A stretch of DNA of 64,000 bases. It comes from Rotaria socialis. Lineage: Eukaryota; Rotifera; Eurotatoria; Philodinida; Philodinidae. Below the pieces are notes generated by a model that saw only the letters and a list, made by a program, of their open reading frames with translations, did not search any database and was not told where the DNA came from. Position numbers and translations under genes: made by a program. The stretch is taken from contig CAJNYU010003491.1 of assembly GCA_905331475.1 (NCBI GenBank), forward strand, positions 62,001 through 126,000, given 5' to 3'. Positions 49,218 through 62,684 of the stretch are shown here, piece by piece (the stretch's first letter is position 1; every line of letters begins with the position of its first letter).

Positions 49218-51224
49218 GATGCCTTGTTTTTTTATATTAGAACACGATTCTCTTGGCGAATAATATTGAAGACGACCAAGGCTTTGGTGTAAAACAAGAA
49301 GCCGTAAAATTGCATTAGCTCTCCTGTAGTAAATCAGTATGGAGAATTCTAATCAGGATACTCATGAAGGCTCAGAATATAGACCTTATTCTAATTGAAA
49401 AATAATTAAAAATATGGTAACGTCTCTCATAAGACATATACATTGTATGGTTTTTTTAATTATTTAGTTGAGATTTTTATTCATCAAGGTTCACAGTCTC
49501 ATGCAAATGAGTAAAATTCATCCATTTCGATAACTTAACAAATGAAAAAATAAATACAGAAATAATACATCATCAATCAATTTCACGAATCGATTAGTCA
49601 TTGTGTTTGATTGAATTTAAACATAACACCGAATAAAAATGGTCAAATTTCATAGTAAAGAATCACGACAATTCAACATATGATTATATAATATCGCAAA
49701 ACTAAGGATGTGTAAAAATAATTTTCATAAAAATGTTCAATCATGACGAATAATAATGGTACGTATTTCACAATTTTCACCTCTAGAACTCAATTAGTTA
49801 CACATTAATCCTTCCGCCCTATGACTGCATTCTATTCTAGCCTTCTATATTATTAATAGATGCAGATAAAGAAATGAAAGTAATACAAACAATGAAGTCT
49901 TGCGAATATTTATTTCTCTATGGAAATAGGCTCAACATGAAATTTGTATACATGAAAGAATTTCTCGAACCATGGTTGTCTAGACAAAGTACTTGATATA
50001 ATTGCAGGAAAAAGAATGTGCTAAACATTTTTATCGTTGAACCCTATTATTTATTCATTTTAACCATTTTGTTAACCAGAATAGACTTTATAATTCACTA
50101 AAAATGTTTACTCTGACATAAACATGACATGTTAATCGATGCGTACAAGCTTGTTCTTCTCTTCTTATATTTATTGACAAATCCCCATTCTGTCAACGTT
50201 ATCAGTATAGAATCTTGCAACAAGGAATAGATTATTATTGAGAATATTCTTTTCATTCTCTTTGAAATAATTTCGCTTAGAATTATAAAAGGAGCATGAG
50301 AAAAATATTTTCGACTTAAAAGTTGACACATGCTTCTACAAGATAATAATCTATTCAATTGTAGAAGTGCTTTAGAAAATTTTCACAACCAAATATTCCT
50401 ATAAAATCTATTGGTCGAAAACCTTAGATTCAGTGCGTAATTGAAGCAGAATTTTTTAACAACCTATAAATTACCTAGATTTTACTAAGATCCACTCTTC
50501 GTTATAATAATTACAAGTTTATGTCAATAAGTCATCTGTAGTACTTTTAATTTCTCATCTAGTTTTATTTGTAAATGACTTTTGTTTCTTTGTAGGAATA
50601 ATAAAATATTCCTATCTTATTTATTAATTTATTAGACCTTTGCATTTAGTTTCTATAAATTTCCCAAGGGAATCTACGTCCTAGAAATTCTGCTTGCGAA
50701 CCAATTACGAGCATCTAATAAATTTAAAAAAAAACAAAGATCATTTCTTAATTTCACTTTGCGAGATTTTCATAATGCGATAAATATATCTATATATTTT
50801 TTTTTTGTTTGACGACTACATGCACATACACAAATAAATACAATTTTCAAACAAAGAGAAAAAAGAAGAAAAAAAGAAAGAAAACGGGTTACATAATACA
50901 CGATATACAACAATCACTATATAGTAATAGAAAAACAGAAAAAAATAATAAACGAAACCGGTCAATGACATGAAATGAACTTTTTTTGTTATTTTTGTTT
51001 AAAATTTTCTCAATGACGAGTATCACAGAGATATAGACAAGGGGTTCAAACATAACACACACACACACATGACATTGAAATAAAATAAAACGAAAAAAAA
51101 CAAATAAACTCGCATATGGTTTTATGTCTTCGCCAAATTTTAATCTTGAAAATATATTTCACACAGCTGCATATAAAATAAAATATTTTTCTTGAACTTG
51201 AATCTTTTTGTTTTTGTCTAATAT
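49218..51224. other. intergenic, 3' flank of RXR
   Basis: AT-rich, no gene supported. An (AC)n tract lies at about 51055-51071. The last few hundred bases are probably the RXR 3' UTR. Confidence 0.45.
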
Positions 51225-53212
51225 TTAAGGACTTCGAAGCATACGCGTGATATCGGAGTCGACTGAGTGAGCTGCAGCGGCAAAAAATAAATTTTCAATA
51301 CCTTTTATACACCAACCTCGAATTGGTGGCATACGAAGAAGTAATTTAGCAAAACGAGCGACATCATCGCTGTGAAATTTTTTGCAATACATTGCCAACG
51401 ACATACAAATTTTTTCACGTAATTCAGATACGCGAGTTGTATCAAGAACGTCTTTAGCATCTAAAAGCAAAATAGTTAAACTAATTCTAAACATTCTATC
51501 TTGTCATACCAGGATCAAAAAGAAATATAGCCTTGAGACATGTTATTTCGACTTTGTCAACATTCAATTCGCGTAATATTGTCACGACATCATGATACAG
51601 GCGAGTAATAAAAAACTGAAGAGATTGATCAACAGCTGTATGTGGTCGAACATATGAACCATCCTAAAATAGAAAAAATCATGTTTATTTTCTTTTAAGA
51701 ACTTCAGATTTGAATAAATATCACTCAAAACAAAAGATGTACTTTGATAAAAATGGGGCATTATGATATGAATTCGATTGAAATCTTTCAATTTAGTGTT
51801 TGCTCTTTTTATGCCTAATTGTATTGGCAGGGTTTCATTTACCATGGCTTCAAAATTAGAAGTAAAATTTTGTAGTCATTAGAGAAAAAATAGGATATGA
51901 GATAGTGTTTTTTTTTGTTTTGAAAAATTTCACTAATTCTTCATGTAGATTAGTTAAAGATAATCTATTGCTATAGAAGTCTACTGTAATTTGACTAATT
52001 GAAACTGCTAGTCTACTAAACAAAAGGAAACAGATAATCGAATTTTTAGTTTTCTAAGGAAAAAAACAAAGTGAATGTAAAATACTAACCGATAGAATCA
52101 AACCACAATCAGGTGCCATAATTGATCTGTAAGCTAATGAACAACATAAAATATCTCTCCATGAAGCTTGAACAATTGCAATTTGATCATCCATTGACAA
52201 TGTAGTAAAATATGGTACACGTCTTGCCCAATCAATTAAGCGAACAATTTGAGTATGACTGGTTGACGTAAGGCGGTCATATGAGCATTCTTCTTCGTGG
52301 TAGGAATCAAGTTTTTGTTCAACATATAATTCAGCAGTAATCAATTTTTCAATTAAAGTTTCTTCTTCACCCATTGAGCCTGAACCTGTATTAATGTGAT
52401 TACTATTACTGCCAGTACTAGCGATAGGTGACGATGGGGATTCACTTTCGCCATTCATAGCAGATTTTTGGCGCTCTTCTTGTACAGCTAAATAATAAAA
52501 TTATTTTTCGTAAGGATAAAATTTACTACATCATTCCATTGATTTTTCCTACCTTCTTTTTTCATGCCAACAGTAATACATTTTTGATAACGGCAATATT
52601 GACATCGATTACGCTGCCGTTTATCGATGATACAGTCACGATTGTCTCGACATGTATATGTTAAATCTTTGCGTACAGTACGTTTAAAAAAGCCTTTACA
52701 CCCTTCACAACTAAATAGTTGAAAATTGAAAACAGTACGCTCAATCAAAAAAGCCGAAGAAAAACAATTTACCTGTGAACTCCATAATGTTTTCCCGATG
52801 CTTTATCACCACAGATAACGCAAGCATAACGAGAGGCAGCAGCGGCTGCGGCACCACTTGTTGTCGCTGTTGGTGTTGAGCCTGCAGATGAATTCGAGTT
52901 ACCACCAATACCACTAAAGGGACCACCGGATGATACTGCAACTGAAAAAGAATTAAAATATCTGTTGTCTATGTTTTTACTTCAATTATTTTACTTGGGC
53001 TTAAAGAGTTCGGAGAATCTCCTCCTGAACCACTTGAATAATTCGAATTTCCATTTCCATGTGGCATTCCATTTTGGATTTGCGTAGTTACATCCATAGA
53101 TGGCGAAAATGCTCCATTATCACCATAACTAAAGCCTAAAATAAATAAATAGATTATCAGTTGAGTTTATTGTCTTATGATTCAATAGAAACTTACAACT
53201 CGATTCGGACAT
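51225..53212 (-). CDS. RXR: RXR-type nuclear receptor with altered AF-2
   Basis: Seven exons (53212-53197, 53135-52995, 52941-52773, 52710-52553, 52487-52090, 51663-51510, 51460-51225) give 423 residues in exact frame. The N-terminus is Ser/Gly/Asn-rich with SPNSLSP. The DNA-binding domain (about residues 97-165) has both zinc fingers: [36 protein letters not shown] (P-box CEGCKG), and CRYQKC with VGMKKE. VQEERQK is an RXR-like extension. The ligand-binding domain (about 200-423) has [24 protein letters not shown] and [15 protein letters not shown] is the shared dimer partner of many nuclear receptors, acting in the nucleus. The final helix reads ITRMLRSP where the family has LMEMLEAP, so both AF-2 glutamates are arginine. 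Confidence 0.92.
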
Positions 53213-56200
53213 ACTGGCGGAAGATCAATAATCTGAAAAAATAGGATTTAAAAAAAGTTTGCCAACATTGTTGCTTACGCTGTTTATTCTTTGTCATTCG
53301 TTTGCTAGGTTTTTTATTCAAGGTCAAAAAAAAACCTCCTTTTCATTTGTTTTTTATAACCAGTAGAAAAAAATTAACGTAATTCCATAGAGGACGCTTT
53401 AAGTACAAGTCACATTTTGACCTATAAAATTTTTCGCACGAATATAATAGCAGAGAAAATATTTAAAATTATAAAACATAAAATAAACTAAAATTCTTAA
53501 GTGAAAATCGGTAGAAACTCCTTTCTTGAAATTTTGTACTCGTTGCACTTTACTGTATTCTTATACAAGTTTTTTTGACTCATTATTCATACTGCGAAGG
53601 AAAAAAAAATGTGCCGAGCGAATGGGTGTTGATAGTACTATAACGTCTCTCGTGGTCGTGAAAACTTTTCGCTTTGCTTTATTAGGTTATTCTTTTCACA
53701 AACATATAGATTGATGAGAAACTATGAACACCTCTACACTACGCTCTAGTGAGCTCAAATAAAAAGTACCTCTATCAGCCTATAAAACCATCTATATGTT
53801 ATGTAACCTCTTGTAATCCTATCAAACTCGGCACATAGATGAAAGGAAAATGAATCTATTTTTAGCCCAAACTCTAAATGGTAACTGAAACGAGGACAGT
53901 TGCTTGCGATATAAATTATTCAACGAAAAAAGGTTGGTTCATTGATTTTATTAAGGAAAAAAAGCTAAACGAAACAGCATTTAAAAAAAATTCTATAAAA
54001 CAACCGGACGTGTGAAGTAGTACGTCTGAGTGGAAAGTTCTTTGAGAAGGATGCAACAGAAGGTGTTTCTGTTTCAGATGAAACAAACAGTCCAATGTTT
54101 TGATATAACAAAAGGTGACGAGATGAATTTTTTTCTTACATAAAGTATTCTTTGATCATTATTTTTTAATTACGAGGATATGCGGAATAGAATAAAAAAG
54201 AACCGCATTTATCACGTACTGTAGTGACATGTCAAATATTTATGAACACGACTACATTTCTTAATGAATAAAATATGAAATCTGTATTTTATGAATTCAG
54301 AAACGTAGAGCTGAATTATATGGCAGAAGAAAAAAAAAGTAAACCCTTCACTCATTTCCGGCTTAGTCATTTAAAGATTGTTTTTTTAAAATTTATTACG
54401 AAAACCTACCAATATATTTTCTACGAAGAAAAAAAAGCTTCCAAAAATCTTAGAAATTCTTCTGAAACAATCAAGATTGAGAGCCAAACTCTTCAATCAA
54501 GTTTTTTCTCGTTGAGCGTAGGTTCTGACAGTGACATAAGTCTGTTTTGTTTCTCTGACAGATAAAGAAAAAGCTTTTCTTTTTATAAACGAGATATTTA
54601 CACTACAGAAAGAATAATACGCTACAACGAACGCTTTGATGCACTAAAAAGTGAATTAAATAAATACCTGCTACATACTAAATCTAACTAAACGAGAGTA
54701 AATTGTTAAAAAAGATAGAGCTACTTAATCAACAAGCATTACTAGACACATGCTCGATATCTCACGCAGCTAACGTTATCGTTTTATAACAGATTTGTTA
54801 AAAAAAAGACGACAATATAGATACGATAAAGAGTACTCAGATATCTCGAGATGACATCATAAAAAAATAAAGTTATCAGATTTATAGTCGAATAGTTTTA
54901 AGAATAAAAATAGATGTTAGCATCGAATTGGATCCCCTAGACTCAATCAAATAAAACGAACTCAAATAGACTATAGAGTTAGAATGGATAAACTCTTATT
55001 CGAATCAAATTTTGTTTTCTTCAAGAAAAATAAAAGAGGAACATCGCAATATCAAACATATCACTTTTATTTTCAAAATCGTATTTCATTTATCTATTCC
55101 TGTCAGGACTATTCTTGTGCTTTTTCTGTCGTTGCAGCTGAACTTCTGTGAAACATATAAAAAGAAAAAAATAGTGGTTTCTCTCAACCAATGATAACTA
55201 TTTCTTCCTTACTCGAGCAAACAACAAGTACGATGTAAAGACGTTCGAACGTGACTCTGTTATACACTATGATTAGACGCGAAGGGAAATCATACACTAC
55301 ATTTCGATACGTGTTAATTAAAAGATATTTGCATGCTCGATTTTGAAAGCTTTCCCGATAAACTATTCATTATTGTTTGACCAAAGATCAAGTTAGTCTG
55401 CTTTTTATCATGCTCTGTATATTGAATGCACGATTCCCATGTTAATATCTCTATTTAAGAAGAAAAACTTATTTGAAATGATCTCACAGAAGTTGTGCTT
55501 ATGGGAAAATTCCTAATTAATAAAACAAGATGAGCGCGAGATAATTTTTTATAGCCGACTCATGTTCATCTGATATAATATTATCGATTTAATTCTTGTT
55601 GACGGTGTCTTGATGTCGTCAATATGAGAGAAAAATAGATTCTTACCTTTGAGAGTTGCTAAGGACGAAAACGAAAATGTTTCAAGAGCGTAGTAGTCAT
55701 GCAGCCTTCAATATGTACTTGCATTTTTCTTGTGTCTTTTAATATAACGTTTGAATGTTTATAGTCGACTTTTAATTAGCTAAAATCGGTTATAATCGAT
55801 GCAACAATTTTTTCCTAATACTACCGATTACAACAAACTTCAGCTTATTTTTATCTGTTTTTAATCAATCACAAATCAACTAACAGCTGATTGAAGATAG
55901 CTGTAATGGTTTGAAATCGGCATCTCATCAATTGCTTCCAGTAACGCTGATTTACAATTAGCAAGATTAGACTTATTTATACTTTCCTGAAAGTACTTTT
56001 TCAAGAATTCGTCAGTATTCTCTAAATTTCATTATTCAGAATTTTTACTTTCGCAACAAAATGTACTTTTACTTCCTTATTTTATTGCTAAACGAACTGG
56101 TGATACTCCTCTGCGAGAAAAAAGAAGAAATCAATGGAAGTGTTACAGTTTTTTCTTTGAAAGGAGTTTGATGTTTCTGATTATTGTGTATTACATCAGC

Positions 56201-56353
56201 TTTTCGACATAATTGAATCGTTGCCCTAAATTCAAGCCAGGTCATATATGCTGAAATCGCGCTTTTCATGTGCATCAACAAATCGAGCTCAGTATCTAAG
56301 GTTCTGTCTTGTTCCTACATATACCGAGCCTCAATAGGTTGTTCCATCATGTT
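53213..56353. other. intergenic, upstream of RXR
   Basis: About 3.1 kb, AT-rich, no gene supported. An open frame at 54275-54565 (+) is Lys/Ser/Phe-rich without domains. Given the RXR neighbour this may hold its promoter, but no element is recognised. Confidence 0.45.
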
Positions 56354-56770
56354 TGTGTAACCCACATATATTTCCGAAGAAAATGATGAGTGTAAGTTTA
56401 AAAGCGAGATTTTTGCGGTTCCGCACCCTCCCCTCCCCATTACAGACATTAGTGAGTTTAAAGTTGTGCTAATTAGGAGCTCGACTAATTAGGCTGCTAT
56501 TTCTTCGTTTTTTAATTACAGACTACATGAAAGAAACAACGCTCGCCAATTACAGACCATAGAAACTAGTCTTTGCCATTGTTAAACATACGAGCTAACA
56601 ATTAATACTTCATTACAGACATAAGCAAATAGGCAATAACCTAATTATAGGTTTTGAATATCAGGGTAGATTTTTCAGATGGTCTATTTTGAATTATGTT
56701 AGTGACTTGAAGGGACATATGTGAGTTCCACATTTTAGCTCCAAAAGGGCTGCGCTAACGAGCTTTTTGA
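56354..56770 (+). repeat. dispersed repeat family B, copy 2
   Basis: About 417 bp, matching 35721-36130 from TGTGTAACCCACATATAT to GGGCTGCGCTAAC, with an estimated 80-85% identity by eye. Left and right ends are inverted relative to each other, as in copy 1. Confidence 0.75.
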
Positions 56771-58240
56771 ATAGCAAAGGTGATAGTTACTGATGTAGGA
56801 TTGCCTGCGCATGCCGTTCATTGTCCCAAGTACTGAAGTGATAATCTATCTTTCTAAATTTTCCAGATATCATATTTTTAAGATTTAAACAGTGATTTAT
56901 TTTACACTGTTAAAATGAGCACTCTTTAAATTGCTATGATGGCTTTAACTTTCACTTGTATAACGCAACTTAATCATAAAAGATCATTGCAAATGATTTT
57001 TTTTCAAACCTTTTCTTATTAATTACGAAAAATCAATAAAGAAGTGACTTCTGATAGTGGAAGTTCTCAAAACATGTTTTTTCAGTCTGGAATCAGTTTT
57101 GCTTGATTTTTGTAAACTATTCTGCTGAAAAAATTGAATCACTCCTAATTGGGCTTTCAATTTAGCTATTTTAACCTGCATAAGACTCGGGTTCGCTAAA
57201 TGCATTCAAAAGCAAAATCGATTCTAATATGTTATTAGTAGTGGGAGTTTATTTTAAACTAACTAAATCTCAATGATTATAATCGATTCGAGAAACGCAT
57301 CAATTTTTGTGGATTTTAATCGAGAAAAAAAATAATAAAATACTGATGAAAATCGATTATTACTCAAAATCAATTCTAATTGATTAATAAAAACCATAGA
57401 CAATCGATATTAAGGTCGCTTTAATCGATTTGATGTGATTAAAGTTAAAAAAATCGATTAAAATCTTCAATTTAATCAGAAAAAATCATAATTGCTCGAT
57501 TTTTCATCAATTATTCGTGGTGCGCCTCGATTGTAATCAAGAATATGTTGAATCTGAGCACATGCTACGTTGCCATCTGAGAAGTAATACAGCAGATAAA
57601 ATACCATTCATAGTCTGTCTTTAGTTGCCCATGTCGTCTCTTTTTTACGAACTGCGCCACAGTTACGCGCAGAGCCAATTTTACGTCGCATTGACCGTAG
57701 TGAAGATCTCTATAACAAACTACGCTTACTGCGTTCTAGTGATCGCATCATGCGATCTGTTGTAACTGTAACTGACCAATTACAAATACTTTCTCCTTAT
57801 TTGTAATGGGCCACTGTCGAACACTAAAACTTAGTCGCAGAAAGTTAGTATAAAAAGCAGTGCCCATCACAGCTGCTTCATAAGTCATTCTAGTATAACT
57901 AATAGAATAGATATTCCGATATTTTTTAAAAAATCTTTCTAATCTTTTAAATTTTATCAATATATTGTTTCTTTTATTTTTCTAATTTTTTCTACATGTT
58001 AATTTTTTTATTTTTCTAGACATTTCCCTTTTATTTTTCTCAATGGTTTAAGTTCAAAAATTGTTTTCAAGTGTTAATTTTTTCTTAAAAATTTTAATTC
58101 TATAGTTTAAGTTTTTTATTTTGTCTGCTTAACAATTTTTCTTTTAACTCAAGATAACAACATAACTAAAGTGAAAACCTAATCTATGCAATCTATTGTA
58201 ACAGTTGCGGTGAAGTGGCTCCCTAACTGTACAGTAGTGG
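56771..58240. other. intergenic, repeat-like sequence
   Basis: No gene seen. 57240-57530 is unusually rich in AATCGATT/ATCGATT units and could be another simple-core element. 57650-57790 is GC-richer with repeated TTACG/GTAAC units. Ends not resolved. Confidence 0.35.
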
Positions 58241-58393
58241 CAAACTTGAAACTTGAATTCAGTTGAAAATAGAAAACTTCAACTTTCAACTCATAGCAAT
58301 ATATGTGTGAGTCGCGATTCTTCAAAATGCTATTGGCTTAAAAATTGAAAATTGAAATTTTCAATTTTCAACTGAATTCAAGTTTCAAGTTTG
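58241..58393. repeat. short palindromic element
   Basis: 153 bp. The first 30 bases (CAAACTTGAAACTTGAATTC then AGTTGAAAAT) are the exact complement of the last 30. No clear target duplication. TTGAAAA/TTTTCAA units fill the core. Confidence 0.75.
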
Positions 58394-61084
58394 ACATGTA
58401 GATAGCTGTAAAGGCTCTCACCAGCAATTGCGAAAAATTGCGACTCAGTTACGCGTAACTACGCGTAACTGCGATTTTTTCATCGTAGTTACGCTTAGCT
58501 ACGTCTCAATTTTCCGCAATTACGAGTGACAGCGCGAGTACGATCGCAGTTTCATCGTAATGAAACACGTGAGTATAGATTTTTATATAATAAAATTTAA
58601 TCAGTTCAATCTTTACTCAAATAATATGTTTAGCACCTGTATGACAAATTTGAAATCGAAATTCCAGTCATATTTTCATATCAAATTTTTGATTTTTTTA
58701 TGTATAAATAATTGTAAGTGAAGAAAAAAACAACACTCACTTGCTAGACGATTCTGTTTCTGGCATAGAGATAGAAAACACACACACACACCTTTCTTTT
58801 CTACTCTTACATTGTGTTTAGAAGCATGAAAGTCTATGTCAACAAAATCAAATAGTGGAAAAATAAATGAAAATTAAAATGCACAGTTCAATTGTTTCGA
58901 CAATTACATTTTCAAGGTTGATAAAATAAACTTTATAAGGAACTCTTTGGCATCGAAATTTGATTTTTCTCTAAATCTATGAAATCCTGCAAACCGATGG
59001 AACGCGCTGATAAGACACAAGACCGTATGAGTGCTCATATGTAGTTCAGTCTAGATTTATTCTTTGTTTAATGAAGTCATTAGTTTTCTAATTTTAGTGC
59101 CAAATGGGCTCTACTTATAGACAAAGATGTTTTTCAAATTAATCTCATTAAAAAAAAGGATAATTAATGAAACTACGACCGTTGAGTATTGCAGATAGTC
59201 AGGCCATAACTAGCAGTGAAACATTCGACTTTTATTGAACGAATATCTCCATTGTCAACAAATAAAACACTTAAATAAATTTTTATTACAATAACTAATA
59301 TTCTGTATCGATCATAAATAAGAGTGCAAACTGTCGTTGGAATAAAACCTAGTCCGATTTGGATATGTATGAATTTAGCCGCATCGAGGAAGAATTCAAA
59401 ATTAATCTTAAGGATCGATGAGAACCGGAAATTGCTAGCTGCAGCATAAGTGAAAATATCACTGTAACAAAATATAATTGTTATCCGTTGAAAAATCTCA
59501 CTGATTGATTTCGTTTGTCATAACCAGTGATTTTCACTAGTAGCACGAAGCAACCAAGGTAATCAACGAACGATTGATTCGTATTTGCAAAACAACCGTT
59601 GATAAATGAGCATTGTCTCGAATGAAGAAACGAACTGAAAGCATTCGAACCGTGTATTACTGTATTAGAACAAAACACAAGGGATGATAGAGGAGAATTA
59701 GCTTCAACACTCAACCACTAACCTAGTTAGTCGATCGCGATGAGAATCTGATTATTATTTTCCAAATGTTGACCCATTCGAGATAAGTATTTATTCCATC
59801 GGATGACTTCCTCTAACGCCAAGTCATCAGTCGAAAAATACATTTATTTTCCTATTCGTCACTACCATAGCAACTGAATCGAATTGGAAAACCACAGTAA
59901 TGTTGAATACTGCCATAATTCTTTCGGCAAGGAAAGACAATGTTCCATATTCCACATACTTATTAAAGGAACCTTTTCAACAAAAAAGCGAGTAATCCAT
60001 TAAAAATACTAGTTTTAAAAAAAAACCTTCTTCTGTTATTATATAAAGGAATTGCATCATTTTAAGCAATAAAATATACTGAGAAAGGATTTGTCATTCG
60101 TCTTTCTGAATGTTACAAATGATCGATTTATTTTTGATTGCAATAAAACCATTGACTAAACCTGGTGAAAACAGTTCAAAAAAAATCGGCATGGATTTAA
60201 TTGATCAGTAAAATAGAAAATTATAAAATCAGCTGATTGAACGAATGATCAGTAAATATATTGAACTACCAGTAAACTGTTTGAATGATCGGTTATTAAA
60301 TAAAATCATTCTTTAATAAATTTTATGATTAACAAATAAAATATTTTAACAGTCAGCTATATCAANCCCCGCAGCCACACCCTCACCCCACCCTACTGAC
60401 ATCAACACGCACACACACACCCACACCCTAATGAGCAGAATCCGATGTAATCCTGAATAAAAAATTACTAGAGTTTGGGATAGGATTCTGAGGAAAACTA
60501 GACCAGATCTTTGAAATCCAGGATATAGATACATTCTTCCAGGATTTCTCAGAGAATGAATAGGATTGAGACTAGCAGAAGAACGGGAAAAATCTTGCCA
60601 TAGAATGCGACAGATATAGGTTTGAAAAGCTATATTTCAGACAAACATAAATACAAAAATGAGTTATTTATCGACTATGAATTTTAGCCTTTGGATTGAG
60701 GGAATATCTGTCTGATATTCAGCATTCCATCATGATACACTCACTGGATATCTAAGAGGATGCTAGTTAAGTTCGATGCAAACTAAACTTTTATCTAGGC
60801 AACCCATTCATGATATTGACATAGCTGATACGATCATTCACCAATGAGATACATCAAAAATCTCCTTTTCTAACAGTCAGGGTTCATGTTTACGATTATT
60901 GTCTCTGTCCTAGAAAAACAAAGATTCTGCGAGTAAGCAATATTCATAGGTGTCTTTCAGGTTCTAGTTCTTACTGGTTTTGATCGAACTTTATTTCAGC
61001 TCCAATCGATTTTAACCAGTTCTGATTCCTTAGAATCAGTGCACTCTTATTCGCTAAAGAATGCTAGAAGCCCTAACTTTTTGG
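58394..61084. other. intergenic, no gene seen
   Basis: 58430-58520 has repeated ACGCGTAACT units of alternating orientation. An N lies at 60366, next to a C-rich CACACCC simple repeat (about 60361-60428). No coding region supported. Confidence 0.45.
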
Positions 61085-61345
61085 ACGCCACTGTGGCTGA
61101 ATGGTTAAGATATTCAACACATCCACGAACTAGTGTGTGAGAACCTCGGCGCCATCAGATGTAGAATGACCTTTGATTAGTCATTAATGGCTGTTTGTCT
61201 TGGACTATCCATTCGATAACAAACTGACTACATGCTTGACACGCATTAAAAGCCCTTATCGTTAGTATGTAGTTAATCACTATGTACGGGAGCTTAAGTG
61301 ATTAAACGAGAAGAAATCTGAGTCAGGCTGGTCTTCTCTCCCGAG
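61085..61345 (+). repeat. possible tRNA-derived SINE
   Basis: GTGGCTGAATGGTTAAGA at about 61093-61110 matches the A box and D-arm of Ser/Leu-type tRNAs. About 40 bases on, GAGAACCTCGGCGCC resembles a degenerate T-arm/B box. The unrelated tail that follows suggests a SINE rather than a tRNA gene. No cloverleaf can be closed with confidence. Confidence 0.4.
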
Positions 61346-61714
61346 CTGCAGCTAAACCCCCCATAATAGAAGCCCCTCCCATATTAGAAGCGCCCTCAAG
61401 ACAGGTCGATATGAAAACGGATTAGAAGTCCTGGGCTTGTATTTATTGAATAATCCATTTTTTTTGTCTCTCAAGATAAAATTTCACAGATTTTCGTGAG
61501 ATTATTTGAACTTATCGCAAAAGAAATAGTCAAGTTCATTGAAATAATGACTCTCTTACAAGAGGAAAAGCAGCTGAAATCTGATTTTTCTTATTTTTTT
61601 GATATAAAATCAATTGATTCAAAATTTGAAAAAATAAAAAAAGTAAAAAAAACTACCGAAAACTTAAGTTTTAAAAATTCAAAAATTTCAGAAACTTAAA
61701 AATCAGAAAAAAGG
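61346..61714. other. non-coding sequence before gap
   Basis: Includes a C-rich CCCCCCATAATAGAAGCCCC stretch and a Lys-rich chance open frame (61496-61699). Confidence 0.35.
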
Positions 61715-62018
61715 TNNNNNNNNNNNNNNNNNNNNNNNNNNNNNNNNNNNNNNNNNNNNNNNNNNNNNNNNNNNNNNNNNNNNNNNNNNNNNNNNNNNNN
61801 NNNNNNNNNNNNNNNNNNNNNNNNNNNNNNNNNNNNNNNNNNNNNNNNNNNNNNNNNNNNNNNNNNNNNNNNNNNNNNNNNNNNNNNNNNNNNNNNNNNN
61901 NNNNNNNNNNNNNNNNNNNNNNNNNNNNNNNNNNNNNNNNNNNNNNNNNNNNNNNNNNNNNNNNNNNNNNNNNNNNNNNNNNNNNNNNNNNNNNNNNNNN
62001 NNNNNNNNNNNNNNNNNN
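61715..62018. other. assembly gap
   Basis: Run of N. Nothing can be read, and linkage across it rests on scaffolding. Confidence 0.99.
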
Positions 62019-62422
62019 GTGAATGGTTTATTATCTAATTTTATATACGGAGTTTCTCATGGAAGATAAAAAAATATTTTTTTTGGAAAATCTCCATGTT
62101 TATCGAGCAGCTTCGATTTCTCAATTGAGAAAGTCTCGTTGACGATTGCCGACCAAATACATCATCTATCATTTTTTCACTTATGAAATACAAATGTATT
62201 CTATATGATTAAAAAAAGCAAGAAAGTGAATGCATCTATAGACGTCTGTCGTATCGTTATCGTAATACATAGAAACACATAAATGATCGATAACGAAACA
62301 CGAGTATAAAGAAGTAAATCTATTCACGCAAATATCGTTTCTTCTTTGATTTTTATTCTTTTTCTTATCCAACGCACTTGTATAAAAATCGTTTACAGGT
62401 AAAGCAGGATATATGGAAGAAA

Positions 62423-62684
62423 ATGTACAATAGGGCTATGTTATTTTGTCAACACATTTTATTATGCTTATTATCGATTCAATTTTTATCTGTCAGAGCA
62501 TCTCTTACATTGACTAGAATCAGTATAACTTTAATTACACCGAATAGTACATCATTAACTACTAAAATACCTTATGTATGTATTTTATTATTTTATTTTA
62601 TCGATAATCTTAGTTTTCATTTTAAATAGAAATCAGTACATGTCAAACATATATTACCGAACAATCAAGATCGAAGTGTTCTTG
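62423..62684 (+). CDS. start of a secreted or membrane protein (partial)
   Basis: Exon 62423-62575 encodes a Met followed by a strong signal-peptide core (MLFCQHILLCLLSIQFLSV) and RASLTL. A 54-bp intron (GTATGT ... AAATAG) leads to 62630-62684, reading KSVHVKHILPNNQDRSVLG, which ends at a good GTAAGA donor. If that donor is not used the frame stops at 62768. The VLGKIS continuation is vaguely cadherin-like, but two short exons are too little to name a family. Further exons would lie beyond the window. Confidence 0.4.

Noticed and set aside
54275-54565. 96-residue plus-strand open frame upstream of RXR
   Set aside because: Lys/Phe/Ser-rich composition expected from AT-rich DNA; no motif, no flanking exons.
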